This document shows, piece after piece, positions 8,718 through 17,116 of a DNA stretch of 48,333 nucleotides. The notes beneath the pieces are model-generated. The model had not been told where the DNA came from and searched no databases. It saw only the letters and a list, made by a program, of their open reading frames with translations. Source of the stretch: Bryobacterales bacterium (GTDB lineage Bacteria > Acidobacteriota > Terriglobia > Bryobacterales > Bryobacteraceae); contig DAIDIH010000330.1 in assembly GCA_027459465.1 (NCBI GenBank), positions 1 through 48,333 on the forward strand. Direction: 5' to 3'. The position numbers were made by a program, and so were the translations under genes. Each line of letters starts with the position of its first letter. The first letter of the stretch is position 1.

Positions 8718-10925
8718 ATGAAAGACGATCTGAGCAGGCGCCTCTTCTTACGAGGGGCGGCAGCAGGAAGCGGCGCGGCTGTAGCCGCCAGGGCAACCGA
8801 GACGCCCGCTCCGCCCGGTTGGCACGGCGCCGAACGGGTGGAGCGCATCGCCACCAACTGCGAAATGTGCTTTTGGCGCTGCGGCGTGCTTGCCGAAGTC
8901 AAAAATGGCCGCGTCGTGCGCCTGGAAGGTAACCCGGACCACCCTCTTACCCACGGCCGCCTCTGCGCCCGCGGCAACGCCGGCATCGACCTTCTCTACG
9001 ACCCGGACCGGCTCAAGTACCCCATGCTCCGTACGGGCGCGCGGGGGGAAGGGAAATTCCGGCGCATTCGTTGGGACGAGGCGCTCAATTTTCTTGCCAC
9101 GCGCCTGACCGAAATCAAGACAAAATACGGTCCGGAATCCGTGGCTTTGTTTCCGCACGGCGTCGCCTCTACGTTTTTTCACACGCTTATGCGCGCCTAC
9201 GGTACGCCAAATAGCGCTGAGCCCGCGTTCGCGCAATGCCGCGGCCCACGCGAGGTCGGCTACGCGCTGACCTTCGGACAAGGCCTGGGCTCGCCGGAAC
9301 CGGTGGACCTCGCCGACGCCAGGCTGATTGTCCTCATCGGTTCCCACATTGGCGAAAACGTCTTCACCAGCCAGGTGGAAGCCTTCGCCAACGGCCTCTC
9401 GCGCGGCGCAAAGCTCATCGTCGTCGATCCGCGCTTTTCCACCGCCGCCTCCAAAGCCGATTGGTGGCTCCCCATCCGGCCGGGAACCGACATCGCGCTC
9501 CTGCTGGCCTGGATGAACGTCCTGACGGGCGAAAAACTCTACGACGCCGAGTACCTGGACAAATATGCGTCCGGCCTGAGCGAACTCACGGCGCACGTGA
9601 AGGAGTTCACGCCCGAGTGGGCCGAGCCGATTACGGAAATCCCCGCTGCGCAGATCCGCGCCACCGCCCGCGCGATCGGCGCAGCTAAACCCGCCGTTGC
9701 GCTTCATCCCGGCCGCCACGCCACCTGGTACGGCGACGACACACAGCGCGCCCGCGCCATGGCCATCGTGACGGCGCTCGCGGGCGCCTGGGGACGCAAG
9801 GGCGGCATCTTCCTTCCCACCCACATGCCGCATGGCGGGTTCAAGCTTCCCCCGTTTCCGGCCACGCGCCCCCGCATCGACGGCGCCGGCACGCGCTACC
9901 CCTTCGCCGACGAGGACCAGGGCGTTACCAACGGCTTGGTCGACGGCACCTTGGCCGGCAAGCCCTACCCGATCCACGCGTGGATCGTCTACGGCCAGAA
10001 CGTGCTCGAAAGTATTCCCCAGCGGCAGAAGACGCTCGCCGCCATCAACAAGCTGGACCTCATGGTCGTGGTCGATGTGCTGCCGATGGAGCAGGTCCAA
10101 TATGCCGACCTCGTTCTACCGGAGGCAACGTACCTCGAGCGTTATGACATGCCCGCGATCGTCGACAGCGCGCACACTCCGTACTTTGCGCCCCGGTTCC
10201 CGGCGGTTGAGCCGCTGTATGAGTCGAAGCCCGGTTGGTGGATCGCTAAACAAATGGCCGCCCGTCTGGGCCTGGAAGCCTGGTTCCCCTGGTCCGGCCC
10301 GGACGAGCATCTGTCGCGCCTCATTGAGCCTCTCGGAACCTCTGTGGAAGCGCTGCGCGCCCGCGGCGCCGTGAGCATTCCCGGCCGGCCTTATATCGAG
10401 GACCGGCTGGCGGAGGACGGGCCTCTGTTCCCCACACCGTCCGGTAAGATCGAGCTCTATTCGAAGACGCTGCACGATGCCGGGTTCGACCCGCTGCCGC
10501 GCTACACCGCCCATCCGGAGCCGCCAACCGGCTACTTCCGCCTGCTGTACGGCCGCGCCCCGGTCCACTCGTTCGCGCGCAGCGAGAACAACGCCTTGCT
10601 GGACGCGCTGATGAGCGAGAACGAAGTGTGGATTTCGCCGAAGTCGGCGCAACTGGCCGGCGTGAGCGACGGAGATCGCGTCGTGCTCGAAAACACGGAC
10701 CATGTCCGCGGCTCCGCCATCCGCGTGAAGGTCACCAAGGCGATCCGCAACGATTGCGTCTACCTGGTCCACGGCTTCGGACACAAGTCGCGCGCGCTGC
10801 GCCGGGCATACGGCAAGGGCGCCTCGGACGCCGAGTTGATGACGCGCGTACAAGTGGACCCGATCATGGGCGGCACCGGGATGCGCGGAACGTTCGTCCG
10901 GCTCGTTCCCGCCGGGGAGGCGTAA
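8718..10925 (+). CDS. Molybdopterin oxidoreductase catalytic subunit (PsrA/PhsA-like)
   Basis: A 735-aa catalytic subunit of the DMSO reductase superfamily, binding a bis-pyranopterin molybdenum or tungsten cofactor. The N-terminus carries a Tat signal (SRRLFLRG, residues 6-13), so the enzyme should be exported folded and act on the outer face of the membrane. A [4Fe-4S] site is shown by C48, C51, C55 and C83. C174 (in FAQCRG) is the candidate metal ligand, as in polysulfide and thiosulfate reductases. It starts a tight five-gene operon with ferredoxin and cytochrome b subunits plus YeeE/YedE and rhodanese-like proteins, which points to a sulfur substrate such as thiosulfate, polysulfide or tetrathionate. 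Sulfite, arsenate or other oxyanions cannot be excluded. The ATG at 8718 is preceded by AGGAA at 8702-8706. Confidence 0.9.
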   Translation: MKDDLSRRLFLRGAAAGSGAAVAARATETPAPPGWHGAERVERIATNCEMCFWRCGVLAEVKNGRVVRLEGNPDHPLTHGRLCARGNAGIDLLYDPDRLKYPMLRTGARGEGKFRRIRWDEALNFLATRLTEIKTKYGPESVALFPHGVASTFFHTLMRAYGTPNSAEPAFAQCRGPREVGYALTFGQGLGSPEPVDLADARLIVLIGSHIGENVFTSQVEAFANGLSRGAKLIVVDPRFSTAASKADWWLPIRPGTDIALLLAWMNVLTGEKLYDAEYLDKYASGLSELTAHVKEFTPEWAEPITEIPAAQIRATARAIGAAKPAVALHPGRHATWYGDDTQRARAMAIVTALAGAWGRKGGIFLPTHMPHGGFKLPPFPATRPRIDGAGTRYPFADEDQGVTNGLVDGTLAGKPYPIHAWIVYGQNVLESIPQRQKTLAAINKLDLMVVVDVLPMEQVQYADLVLPEATYLERYDMPAIVDSAHTPYFAPRFPAVEPLYESKPGWWIAKQMAARLGLEAWFPWSGPDEHLSRLIEPLGTSVEALRARGAVSIPGRPYIEDRLAEDGPLFPTPSGKIELYSKTLHDAGFDPLPRYTAHPEPPTGYFRLLYGRAPVHSFARSENNALLDALMSENEVWISPKSAQLAGVSDGDRVVLENTDHVRGSAIRVKVTKAIRNDCVYLVHGFGHKSRALRRAYGKGASDAELMTRVQVDPIMGGTGMRGTFVRLVPAGEA

Positions 10926-10934
10926 GGAGAAGCC

Positions 10935-11666
10935 ATGGCCCGCTATGCGATGGTGACGGATCTTGCCAAGTGCGTCGGCTGCCAGGCGTGCACCGTGGCC
11001 TGCAACACCGAGTGGGAAGTGCCGCTGGGCTTTGCACGGACGCACGTGCGCCAGACGCCGGTGGAAGGCACGTTCCCCAATCTGGTTTCCACCTTCTACG
11101 TGGCGCAGTGCAACCACTGCGACCACCCCCCCTGCGTCGAGCCCTGCCCCACCGGCGCGACATGGCAGTCTGAAAATGGCATCGTTCGCGTTGATCCGAA
11201 CCTCTGCATCGGCTGCGGGTACTGCGTCGACGCTTGCCCGTACGAGGCGCGCTATCTGAATCCGGTGACTAACAAAGTGGATAAGTGCGACTTCTGCGCC
11301 TCGCGGCTGGAGAAAGGCCGGAATCCGGCCTGCGTCGACACGTGCACCGCTCACGCGAAGTTCTTCGGCGATCTGGACGACCGCTCGAGCGAGGTCTTTC
11401 ACCTGGTCTACGAACGAGGCGCGCGGCGCATGGAGACCGCCGACGTCGCCGTAGGTCCCAACGTCTACTACCTTGCTCCGCCCGAGCACTTCGATCTCGC
11501 TCTGGCAAGTTTCCCGCCGCGCAAGCCGCGCCTTCTCACCGCCGGCCAGGCGTGGAAGAAGCTGGCCCGTCCGCTGATCGCCGCCGCCGTCGGCGCAACC
11601 TTCATCGGCCAGGCGATCGCTTTCTTCAACCAGCTCCGAAAGGGGGAACCCGACATTGAAGAATAA
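10935..11666 (+). CDS. Four-cluster ferredoxin electron-transfer subunit (PsrB/PhsB-like)
   Basis: A 243-aa iron-sulfur subunit that passes electrons between the molybdopterin subunit and the membrane cytochrome. Sixteen cysteines fall in the four groups expected for four [4Fe-4S] clusters: C13/16/19/23, C59/62/67/71, C91/94/97/101 and C118/121/133/137. A hydrophobic stretch near residues 203-220 may anchor the C-terminus in the membrane. There is no signal peptide, so export would be by hitch-hiking with the Tat-bearing catalytic subunit, as is usual in this family. An AAGGAGA precedes the ATG. It starts nine bases after the catalytic gene and overlaps the next gene by 11 bp, so translation is probably coupled. 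Confidence 0.93.
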   Translation: MARYAMVTDLAKCVGCQACTVACNTEWEVPLGFARTHVRQTPVEGTFPNLVSTFYVAQCNHCDHPPCVEPCPTGATWQSENGIVRVDPNLCIGCGYCVDACPYEARYLNPVTNKVDKCDFCASRLEKGRNPACVDTCTAHAKFFGDLDDRSSEVFHLVYERGARRMETADVAVGPNVYYLAPPEHFDLALASFPPRKPRLLTAGQAWKKLARPLIAAAVGATFIGQAIAFFNQLRKGEPDIEE

Positions 11667-13029
11667 CGCAGAACGACTCGAAACCGGCGTCATCCCCTCC
11701 TATCCGGTCCCCGTCGCGGTGGACGAAGCCGAGCGCATGCTGCAGCGCCAGATCACGAAGCACCACGTGGCGATCATCCTGCTTCACTGGTTCAACGCCT
11801 TCGTCTGGCTGTTCGAGCTAGGAACCGGACTCGCTTTGATTACATCCAAGGAATTTCAGCTCGCACCGGTTTGGTACCTTTCGATCGTCCACGGCTTCTT
11901 CGGCCCGCGCGCCAACTTGCTCCACTTTCACATCGCTCTCGGTCTGTTGTGGATCTTCGTCTTCGCTGTCTACGGGATCTTCGGCTACCGCACCTATCTG
12001 ACGCGCGAAGTGATCCAGCGCGAAATCGCCCTCGACGCCGACGACATTCGCTGGTTAGTGGTGCGAGTAATGCGGATTCTCGGTCTCACCGATGAGCCGC
12101 TTCCCCTGCAAGGAGTCTATAATGCAGGCCAGAAGCTGTTCGCGATTCTGGTTTACGCCATGATCCCGTTGGTGATGTTCAGCGGCTTGATCATGGCCTT
12201 CCACTGGTTCGGGGCAAGTTTTGTGGCCTGGGCCATTGTGGTTCATTTCGCCGCCGTCGGTCTGGTCGCCAGTGGTCTGTTGATTCACGTTTACATGGGC
12301 GCGGTCTTCCCCGAGGAGAAGTACGCGTTTTTCTCGATGCTCACCGGAACGGTGAACGAGTGGTTTGCTTATAATCACCATTTCAAGTGGTGGAGGGAGG
12401 TTAAGTTGGAACAGCGAGTGTGGGAATTGCAGCATTCTCCGGAACCGGCCCCGGCGCCGCCCGCGCCGCCAGAGGCCCCCGCCGCGCCCGCTCAGCAGCA
12501 GACGTGGTTCGAGCGGGTGTTTCGCTCCCCCGAATACTGGCCCCCGTACGCGGCCGGCTTCGGGCTGGGGCTGGTGCTGCTGGCCACATTCCTCGTCATG
12601 GGACAAGGCCTCGGCGCTTCCGGCGGCTTCACGCGCTACTTAACGGCCGCCCTAGCCTGGGCCGCGCCGAACTGGACTGCATCGAGCCCCTACTGGAGTA
12701 GCTACCTCAGCGGCGGCTCGCCTTTGTTCGACTTTCTTGTCTTCGAGCTGATCGGCGTCGCGGTTGGAGGCCTCGTGTCAGGCTGGCTCGCACATCGCTT
12801 CCGCGCGGCTTGCGACAAAGGCCCGCGCATCAGCCGCTCGACGCGCTACGCTTTCGCCTTCGGTGGCGGAATCCTGACCGGCCTTGGAGCCCGCCTGGCG
12901 CGCGGCTGCACCAGCGGCCTGGCTCTGTCGGGCGGCGCGGTTCTCTCGGTTGGCGCGTTTGTTTTCATGCTGAGTGTGTTCGCCGCGGGCTTCATTGGGG
13001 CATACTTCATGAGGAGGTACTGGCTGTGA
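11656..13029 (+). CDS. Cytochrome b561-type membrane subunit fused to a YeeE/YedE transporter half
   Basis: A 457-aa membrane protein in two parts. Residues about 35-250 resemble the di-haem cytochrome b of formate dehydrogenase and thiosulfate reductase (FdnI/PhsC type), with transmembrane segments and candidate haem histidines H44, H79/H90/H92, H183, H197 and H211. A Pro/Ala-rich linker (about 261-280) leads to residues 295-457, which contain further membrane segments and the YeeE/YedE signature ARGCTSGLALSGG (C418). YeeE/YedE proteins carry thiosulfate or related sulfur species via conserved cysteines. This part equals only the first half of a full YeeE; the second half is the next gene. 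The fusion would place a substrate channel beside the quinone-linked electron entry. The domain calls are good; the physical coupling is my inference. Confidence 0.85.
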   Translation: MKNNAERLETGVIPSYPVPVAVDEAERMLQRQITKHHVAIILLHWFNAFVWLFELGTGLALITSKEFQLAPVWYLSIVHGFFGPRANLLHFHIALGLLWIFVFAVYGIFGYRTYLTREVIQREIALDADDIRWLVVRVMRILGLTDEPLPLQGVYNAGQKLFAILVYAMIPLVMFSGLIMAFHWFGASFVAWAIVVHFAAVGLVASGLLIHVYMGAVFPEEKYAFFSMLTGTVNEWFAYNHHFKWWREVKLEQRVWELQHSPEPAPAPPAPPEAPAAPAQQQTWFERVFRSPEYWPPYAAGFGLGLVLLATFLVMGQGLGASGGFTRYLTAALAWAAPNWTASSPYWSSYLSGGSPLFDFLVFELIGVAVGGLVSGWLAHRFRAACDKGPRISRSTRYAFAFGGGILTGLGARLARGCTSGLALSGGAVLSVGAFVFMLSVFAAGFIGAYFMRRYWL

Positions 13030-13643
13030 CCGCACCGTTGCTCGGATCGCTTTCGACGGGCGCTTTCGTGACCCTTTCGCTCGTGCTCGGTTTCCTGTTT
13101 GGCTTCTTCCTGGAACGGGCCGGCTTCTCGAGCGCGCTGAAACTCACCGCCCAGTTCTACTTCAAGGACTTCGCGGTCCTGAAGGTCATGTTCACCGCCA
13201 TCGTCACCGCCATGCTCGGCCTCGCGTGGTTTGCCGCACTCGGCTGGCTCGACTTCAGCCAGGTCTACATCCCGCCCTCTTTCATCTGGCCGCAGATCGC
13301 CGGCGGTCTTCTGCTCGGCGCCGGCTTCATCGTGGGCGGTTACTGCCCCGGCACTTCGGTGGCTGCCGCCGCCATCGGCAAAATCGATGCGTTATTTTTC
13401 ATCGCCGGCATCTTCGCCGGCATCTTTTTGTTCGGCGCCGGCGTCCCGCACTTTGCCGCTTTCAACGTTTCGGGCTCTCTGGGCCCTCTCACGCTGCCGA
13501 TGCTCTTCAACGTCAACACAGGCGTCGTAGTCTTCCTTGTGGTCCTTGTCGCGGTAGGCGCGTTCTGGGCCTCGGAGAAAAGCGAGGGCGTGTGGCGCCT
13601 GTTTGACAAAACTTACGGCACGAATTCCCAGGGGAAAGCATGA
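13026..13643 (+). CDS. YeeE/YedE-family transporter, second half
   Basis: A 205-aa membrane protein with about five hydrophobic segments and the YeeE/YedE motif GGYCPGTSVAA, with C107 as the candidate substrate-handling cysteine. I chose the GTG at 13026, which overlaps the stop of the preceding gene (GTGA). The open frame extends farther upstream to 12810, but those codons lie inside the cytochrome/YeeE fusion gene and encode no hydrophobic domain. Together with the C-terminal part of the fusion protein it makes the two halves of a transporter related to thiosulfate carriers, a split form known as paired half-size YeeE proteins. It overlaps the rhodanese-like gene by 4 bp. Confidence 0.85.
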   Translation: MTAPLLGSLSTGAFVTLSLVLGFLFGFFLERAGFSSALKLTAQFYFKDFAVLKVMFTAIVTAMLGLAWFAALGWLDFSQVYIPPSFIWPQIAGGLLLGAGFIVGGYCPGTSVAAAAIGKIDALFFIAGIFAGIFLFGAGVPHFAAFNVSGSLGPLTLPMLFNVNTGVVVFLVVLVAVGAFWASEKSEGVWRLFDKTYGTNSQGKA

Positions 13644-14299
13644 AATATCAAGTCACATTGACAGGCAAGTCGCTCGCGGCGGCCGCGGCCGTTCTACTCG
13701 CGTTGATTCTGGCGATCTCCGCCACCCTCGTTCACGGCGCCGGCGCGGCCCCGCTCGACGCCAAATCCGCCGTCCAGACCATCCTGGCAGAGAAGGATCA
13801 CGTCACTCCCACCGAGCTCGCCGGCTGGATCATCGCAAAGCGGAGCGACTACCAGCTCGTCGACATCCGCCTGCCCTGGCAGTACGACGACTACCACATC
13901 CCGGGTGCGATCAACATCCCCTTAAGCCAGCTCTTTGAGGACTCCGGCCTCAAGCAACTGGAACGCGCCAAGACCGTCGTGCTCTACGGTCTTGGCGCCG
14001 GCCACGCGGCCCAGGCGCAGCTCATGCTGGCCATGCGCGGCTATAAAGCGCTGTCGCTCCGGGAAGGCATAAGCGCCTGGTGGGGCGATGTCATTACGCC
14101 GATGAGCCTGCGCTCGGACAGCCAGTCACCGGCCGGCTACCAGCAGGCCAAACAGTTGCGCGAACATTTCCTCGGCGCCCCCGGAGCCACGCCTTCGCCT
14201 GCCGCTGCTCCCGTGCCGGTTGTACCGGAGACTCCGCCGGCCGCGCAGCCCGCCCCCGGCGGCGAAAAGAAACTCAAACTCGGCAAGGGCTGCTCGTAG
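13640..14299 (+). CDS. Membrane-anchored rhodanese-like protein lacking the catalytic cysteine
   Basis: A 219-aa protein with an N-terminal membrane anchor or signal (about 11-32), then a rhodanese domain (about 55-155) recognisable by LVDIR (73-77), HIPGAINIP (86-94) and the helix after the active loop. The loop that normally holds the persulfide-forming cysteine reads YGLGAGHA (116-123), with no cysteine. The tail is Pro/Ala-rich (about 165-207) and ends in KGCS, the only cysteine in the protein. It may bind sulfur species or partners without sulfurtransferase chemistry, or use the C-terminal cysteine. It closes the five-gene sulfur-related operon, overlapping the YeeE gene by 4 bp (ATGA). 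Confidence 0.85.
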   Translation: MKYQVTLTGKSLAAAAAVLLALILAISATLVHGAGAAPLDAKSAVQTILAEKDHVTPTELAGWIIAKRSDYQLVDIRLPWQYDDYHIPGAINIPLSQLFEDSGLKQLERAKTVVLYGLGAGHAAQAQLMLAMRGYKALSLREGISAWWGDVITPMSLRSDSQSPAGYQQAKQLREHFLGAPGATPSPAAAPVPVVPETPPAAQPAPGGEKKLKLGKGCS

Positions 14300-14312
14300 G
14301 AAGGGGCAGCCT

Positions 14313-14328
14313 CGCCGGGAATCCGGCG
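14313..14328. terminator. Hairpin after the sulfur operon
   Basis: A perfect 6-bp stem CGCCGG/CCGGCG with the tetraloop GAAT, flanked by a second possible outer pairing (GCAGC with GCTGC). It lies 13 bp after the rhodanese-like stop and before the separate ribosome binding site of the AsmA-like gene. No T-run follows, so it may end or only attenuate the operon transcript. Confidence 0.4.
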
Positions 14329-14400
14329 CCGGCGCTGCGTCGGAAATCCCCTCCAGGCCAAGGTTCGATACACTCTCGGGAGGACGAAAAGGAGACTCCC

Positions 14401-16020
14401 GTGAAACGCATCGCCGGTATCGTTGGGATCGTCATCGTAATACTTCTCGCCGCGGCGGCGGCACTTCCTTTCCTGATCGACGGCAACCAGTTCCGGCCGG
14501 CGCTTGAAAGCCGCCTCTCTGCGGCGCTCGGACGCCAGGTGAAAATCGGCAACCTCAAAATCTCTCTGTTCTCCGGCGGCGCGGCGGCAACCGATGTTTC
14601 GATTGCCGACGATCCCGCCTTCAGCCAATCCCCGTTCCTGCAGGCCGAGTCCTTCAAAGTCGGCGTCGATCTGCTCCCGCTCATACTGCATCGCACGCTG
14701 AACGTGACGGGCGTCACAATCGTTGATCCGCAGATCCATATCATCGAAACCGCGGCGGGCGCCTTCAACCTCTCTAGCATCGGAGCGAAATCCGGTGCAA
14801 GGCAGCCGCCCCAATCCGCCCCCGAACCCGCTGGCGCGCCCTCCACGGCTCCGTCTCTTTCGATTGCCCGGATCGAGATCTCCGGCGGAAAGATCACGTT
14901 CGAAAAGCGAGCGCCGGGAGCGCGCCCGAATGAGATCGACAAGCTTGACCTCGTCGCCAAAGACTTTTCGCCGGACGCCGCCTTCCCCGTGTCTGTCAGC
15001 GCTGAAGTGCCCGGAGGCGGCGCGGTCCACATCGACGGCACGGCCGGTCCTTTCGATTCCGGCGATGCCATGGACACGCCCTTCAACGCGAAGTTCCACA
15101 TCGATCACCTCGATCTCGTTGCGTCCGGCCTCGTCCATCCGGACGACGGCATCTCGGGCATTGCATCGCTCGACGGTTCGGCGGAATCATCGCGCGGCAC
15201 CATCAACACTACCGCGAAGTTCACCGCGGACCATGTCATTCTCGCCAAGGGCGGCTCACCCGCACCGAAACCCATTGGCGTCGATTTCTCTCTCTCGCAT
15301 CATCTGTCCAGCCAATCCGGAGATATCCGCAAGATGGCGGTCCATCTGGGTTCCGTGGACGCCAATCTTGACGGAACTTACCGCCTGGCAAGCGAACCCG
15401 CCTCAGTCAACCTGCACCTGACCGGTTCGCAGATCCAACTGCCCGACCTTGCCGCCTTCCTTCCCGCACTGAACTTCACGCTCCCGTCCGGCTCGTCGAT
15501 CACGCAGGGAACCGCAGATCTGAACGTAACCTCCTCCGGCCCGCTCAACGCGCTCGTCACACAAGGGCACGTCGCCGCGCAGAACGTCCGCCTTTCTGAT
15601 TACGACTTCGCTTCGAAGCTGCAAGTTCTGCACGAATTCACGGGCATCAAGGCGCAGCCGCACACCTTGATTCAGACGCTAAGCTCGGATGTCAATCACA
15701 CGGTCAACGGCACGGCGCTCGATAACGTGCAGCTCGCCGTCGCCGGCATCGGCGCTATCGTGGGCAGCGGGGCCATCAGCCCGTCGCACGCACTCAACTT
15801 CAAACTGCGGGCGGCTCTCGGCGGCGGCGCGTTGGCCTCGCTCGGCGGAGGCCAGGGCGGTATCCCGTTCACGATTCAAGGAACGGCGGACCACCCGGTG
15901 ATCCGGCCCGACGTCGGAGGGATGGTCACCAACACGCTGAAAGACTTGACCGGCGGCAAGTCAGCCGGAAGCGTGGCGGGCGGTTTGCTCAATGATCTGC
16001 TCGGCGGAGGGAGGAAGTAG
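14401..16020 (+). CDS. AsmA-family protein
   Basis: A 539-aa protein with one N-terminal membrane helix (about 5-25) followed by an AsmA-type periplasmic region. AsmA-like proteins are long beta-rich envelope proteins linked to lipid transport or outer-membrane homeostasis. The N-terminal pattern (helix, then FLIDGNQFRP and ALGRQVKIGNLKIS) is typical. The C-terminal third has the repetitive beta-rich composition of AsmA_2 regions and ends in a Gly-rich tail. I chose the GTG at 14401 because GGAGA at 14391-14395 lies just upstream; the longer frame from 14080 overlaps the rhodanese gene and is unlikely. It is 101 bp from the sulfur operon, so it is probably independent. Confidence 0.82.
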   Translation: MKRIAGIVGIVIVILLAAAAALPFLIDGNQFRPALESRLSAALGRQVKIGNLKISLFSGGAAATDVSIADDPAFSQSPFLQAESFKVGVDLLPLILHRTLNVTGVTIVDPQIHIIETAAGAFNLSSIGAKSGARQPPQSAPEPAGAPSTAPSLSIARIEISGGKITFEKRAPGARPNEIDKLDLVAKDFSPDAAFPVSVSAEVPGGGAVHIDGTAGPFDSGDAMDTPFNAKFHIDHLDLVASGLVHPDDGISGIASLDGSAESSRGTINTTAKFTADHVILAKGGSPAPKPIGVDFSLSHHLSSQSGDIRKMAVHLGSVDANLDGTYRLASEPASVNLHLTGSQIQLPDLAAFLPALNFTLPSGSSITQGTADLNVTSSGPLNALVTQGHVAAQNVRLSDYDFASKLQVLHEFTGIKAQPHTLIQTLSSDVNHTVNGTALDNVQLAVAGIGAIVGSGAISPSHALNFKLRAALGGGALASLGGGQGGIPFTIQGTADHPVIRPDVGGMVTNTLKDLTGGKSAGSVAGGLLNDLLGGGRK

Positions 16021-16032
16021 CCGGCGCGGCCG

Positions 16033-17064
16033 CTATGCCACGCGGCGAAGTTTCGTCACACGGCCGTCGGAAATCCACTCGACCACCAGAATGTTGCCTG
16101 CCTGGTCCCAGCAGGCGGCGTGCGGCGAAACGAACTTGCCCGCCACACGCTGGTCGTGCGGGATGTTCGGCCAGCCCTTCGTCTTCCAGACGTTCAGGTT
16201 GTCTCCCAGGTGCGTGATCAGCTTGTTGTTCCGGTCGAAGATGGTCACTTCGCCGTACAGATCCGGCACCAGCAATTCACCATTGCGCTGGTCGAAATGA
16301 CAGGGCCGGCGCAGGTCGTTCGTCACCATCGAGAGACTCTGGCCGTCAAGCGAGAAATACTGTAGCCGGGCGTTGCTGCGGTCAGCCACCACCAGCACGG
16401 GTTGCGGACCGCGGGAGTCGAGCCAGATGCCGTGCGGGCAGTCGAGGCGTCCCGGCGCCGAGCCCTTGCCGCCCCAGGTACGAATGTATTCGGCCTTCGG
16501 GCTGTATTGGTGAATATAGCTGAGCCCGTAGCCGTCCGCCACATACACATCCCCGTTCGGCGCCACGGCGACGTTGGTGGGTTTGTACTGCTTGGGCGAG
16601 GTGTAGACGCCGGACTCGCGCGGCACTTCCCGGGTCCAGATGTACTCGCCGTCGAGCGTTGTTTTCGCCACCAGGCCGCGCTCGGGATCGGCGAGGTAAA
16701 GGAACTCCTGGTTATCCTCGACGTTCAGCAGCAGACCGTGCGCGCCAACGGCGAACTCCGGTCCCCAGCTCTTAATGAATTGTCCGTTCTCGTCAAAAAA
16801 CGCGACGGCGTCCTTGCTGCGGTTGTGAATGATGACGCGATGCTGGCGGTCCACCGCGACGCCGTGCGTGTAGCCGAACTGAACCGAAGCCGGCGTCTTC
16901 GCCCAGTCGCTTACGAACTCGTAGGTATGAGAGCCCGAGCCGAGCACAGGCGCTCGCTCGCCCAGCAGCAGAATCGGACCGGTGGCCGCCGCGGCCACTC
17001 CTTTGAGCCAGGCGCGCCGGCTGCTGGCGCCGGATTTCGTTGGCGAAGTTTCCTGTTGCGGCAT
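16033..17064 (-). CDS. Tat-exported NHL-repeat beta-propeller protein
   Basis: A 343-aa protein with a Tat signal (SRRAWLKG near residues 16-23, then an Ala-rich hydrophobic core) followed by an NHL-type six-bladed propeller. Repeats are visible as GVAVDRQHRVIIHNR, NVAVAPNGDVYVADGYG and GIWLDSRG. The arrangement resembles bacterial relatives of peptidyl-alpha-hydroxyglycine alpha-amidating lyase, though that activity cannot be read from the sequence. It converges on the AsmA-like gene with a 12-bp gap. Export and fold are well supported; the substrate is unknown. Confidence 0.8.
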   Translation of the reverse strand: MPQQETSPTKSGASSRRAWLKGVAAAATGPILLLGERAPVLGSGSHTYEFVSDWAKTPASVQFGYTHGVAVDRQHRVIIHNRSKDAVAFFDENGQFIKSWGPEFAVGAHGLLLNVEDNQEFLYLADPERGLVAKTTLDGEYIWTREVPRESGVYTSPKQYKPTNVAVAPNGDVYVADGYGLSYIHQYSPKAEYIRTWGGKGSAPGRLDCPHGIWLDSRGPQPVLVVADRSNARLQYFSLDGQSLSMVTNDLRRPCHFDQRNGELLVPDLYGEVTIFDRNNKLITHLGDNLNVWKTKGWPNIPHDQRVAGKFVSPHAACWDQAGNILVVEWISDGRVTKLRRVA

Positions 17065-17116
17065 GACGGGGATTCTATCGCAATCCCCGCCCCTTTGGGT
17101 CAGCTAGGCCGCGAGT

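Noticed and set aside
10116..11693. 525-aa minus-strand frame across the Mo and FeS subunit genes
   Set aside because: Antisense to two clearly identified genes and spans their boundary; low-complexity composition.
12810..13025. 72-codon upstream extension of the second YeeE gene
   Set aside because: Lies inside the cytochrome/YeeE fusion gene in another frame and codes for an Arg-rich segment; the GTG at 13026 overlapping the stop is better.
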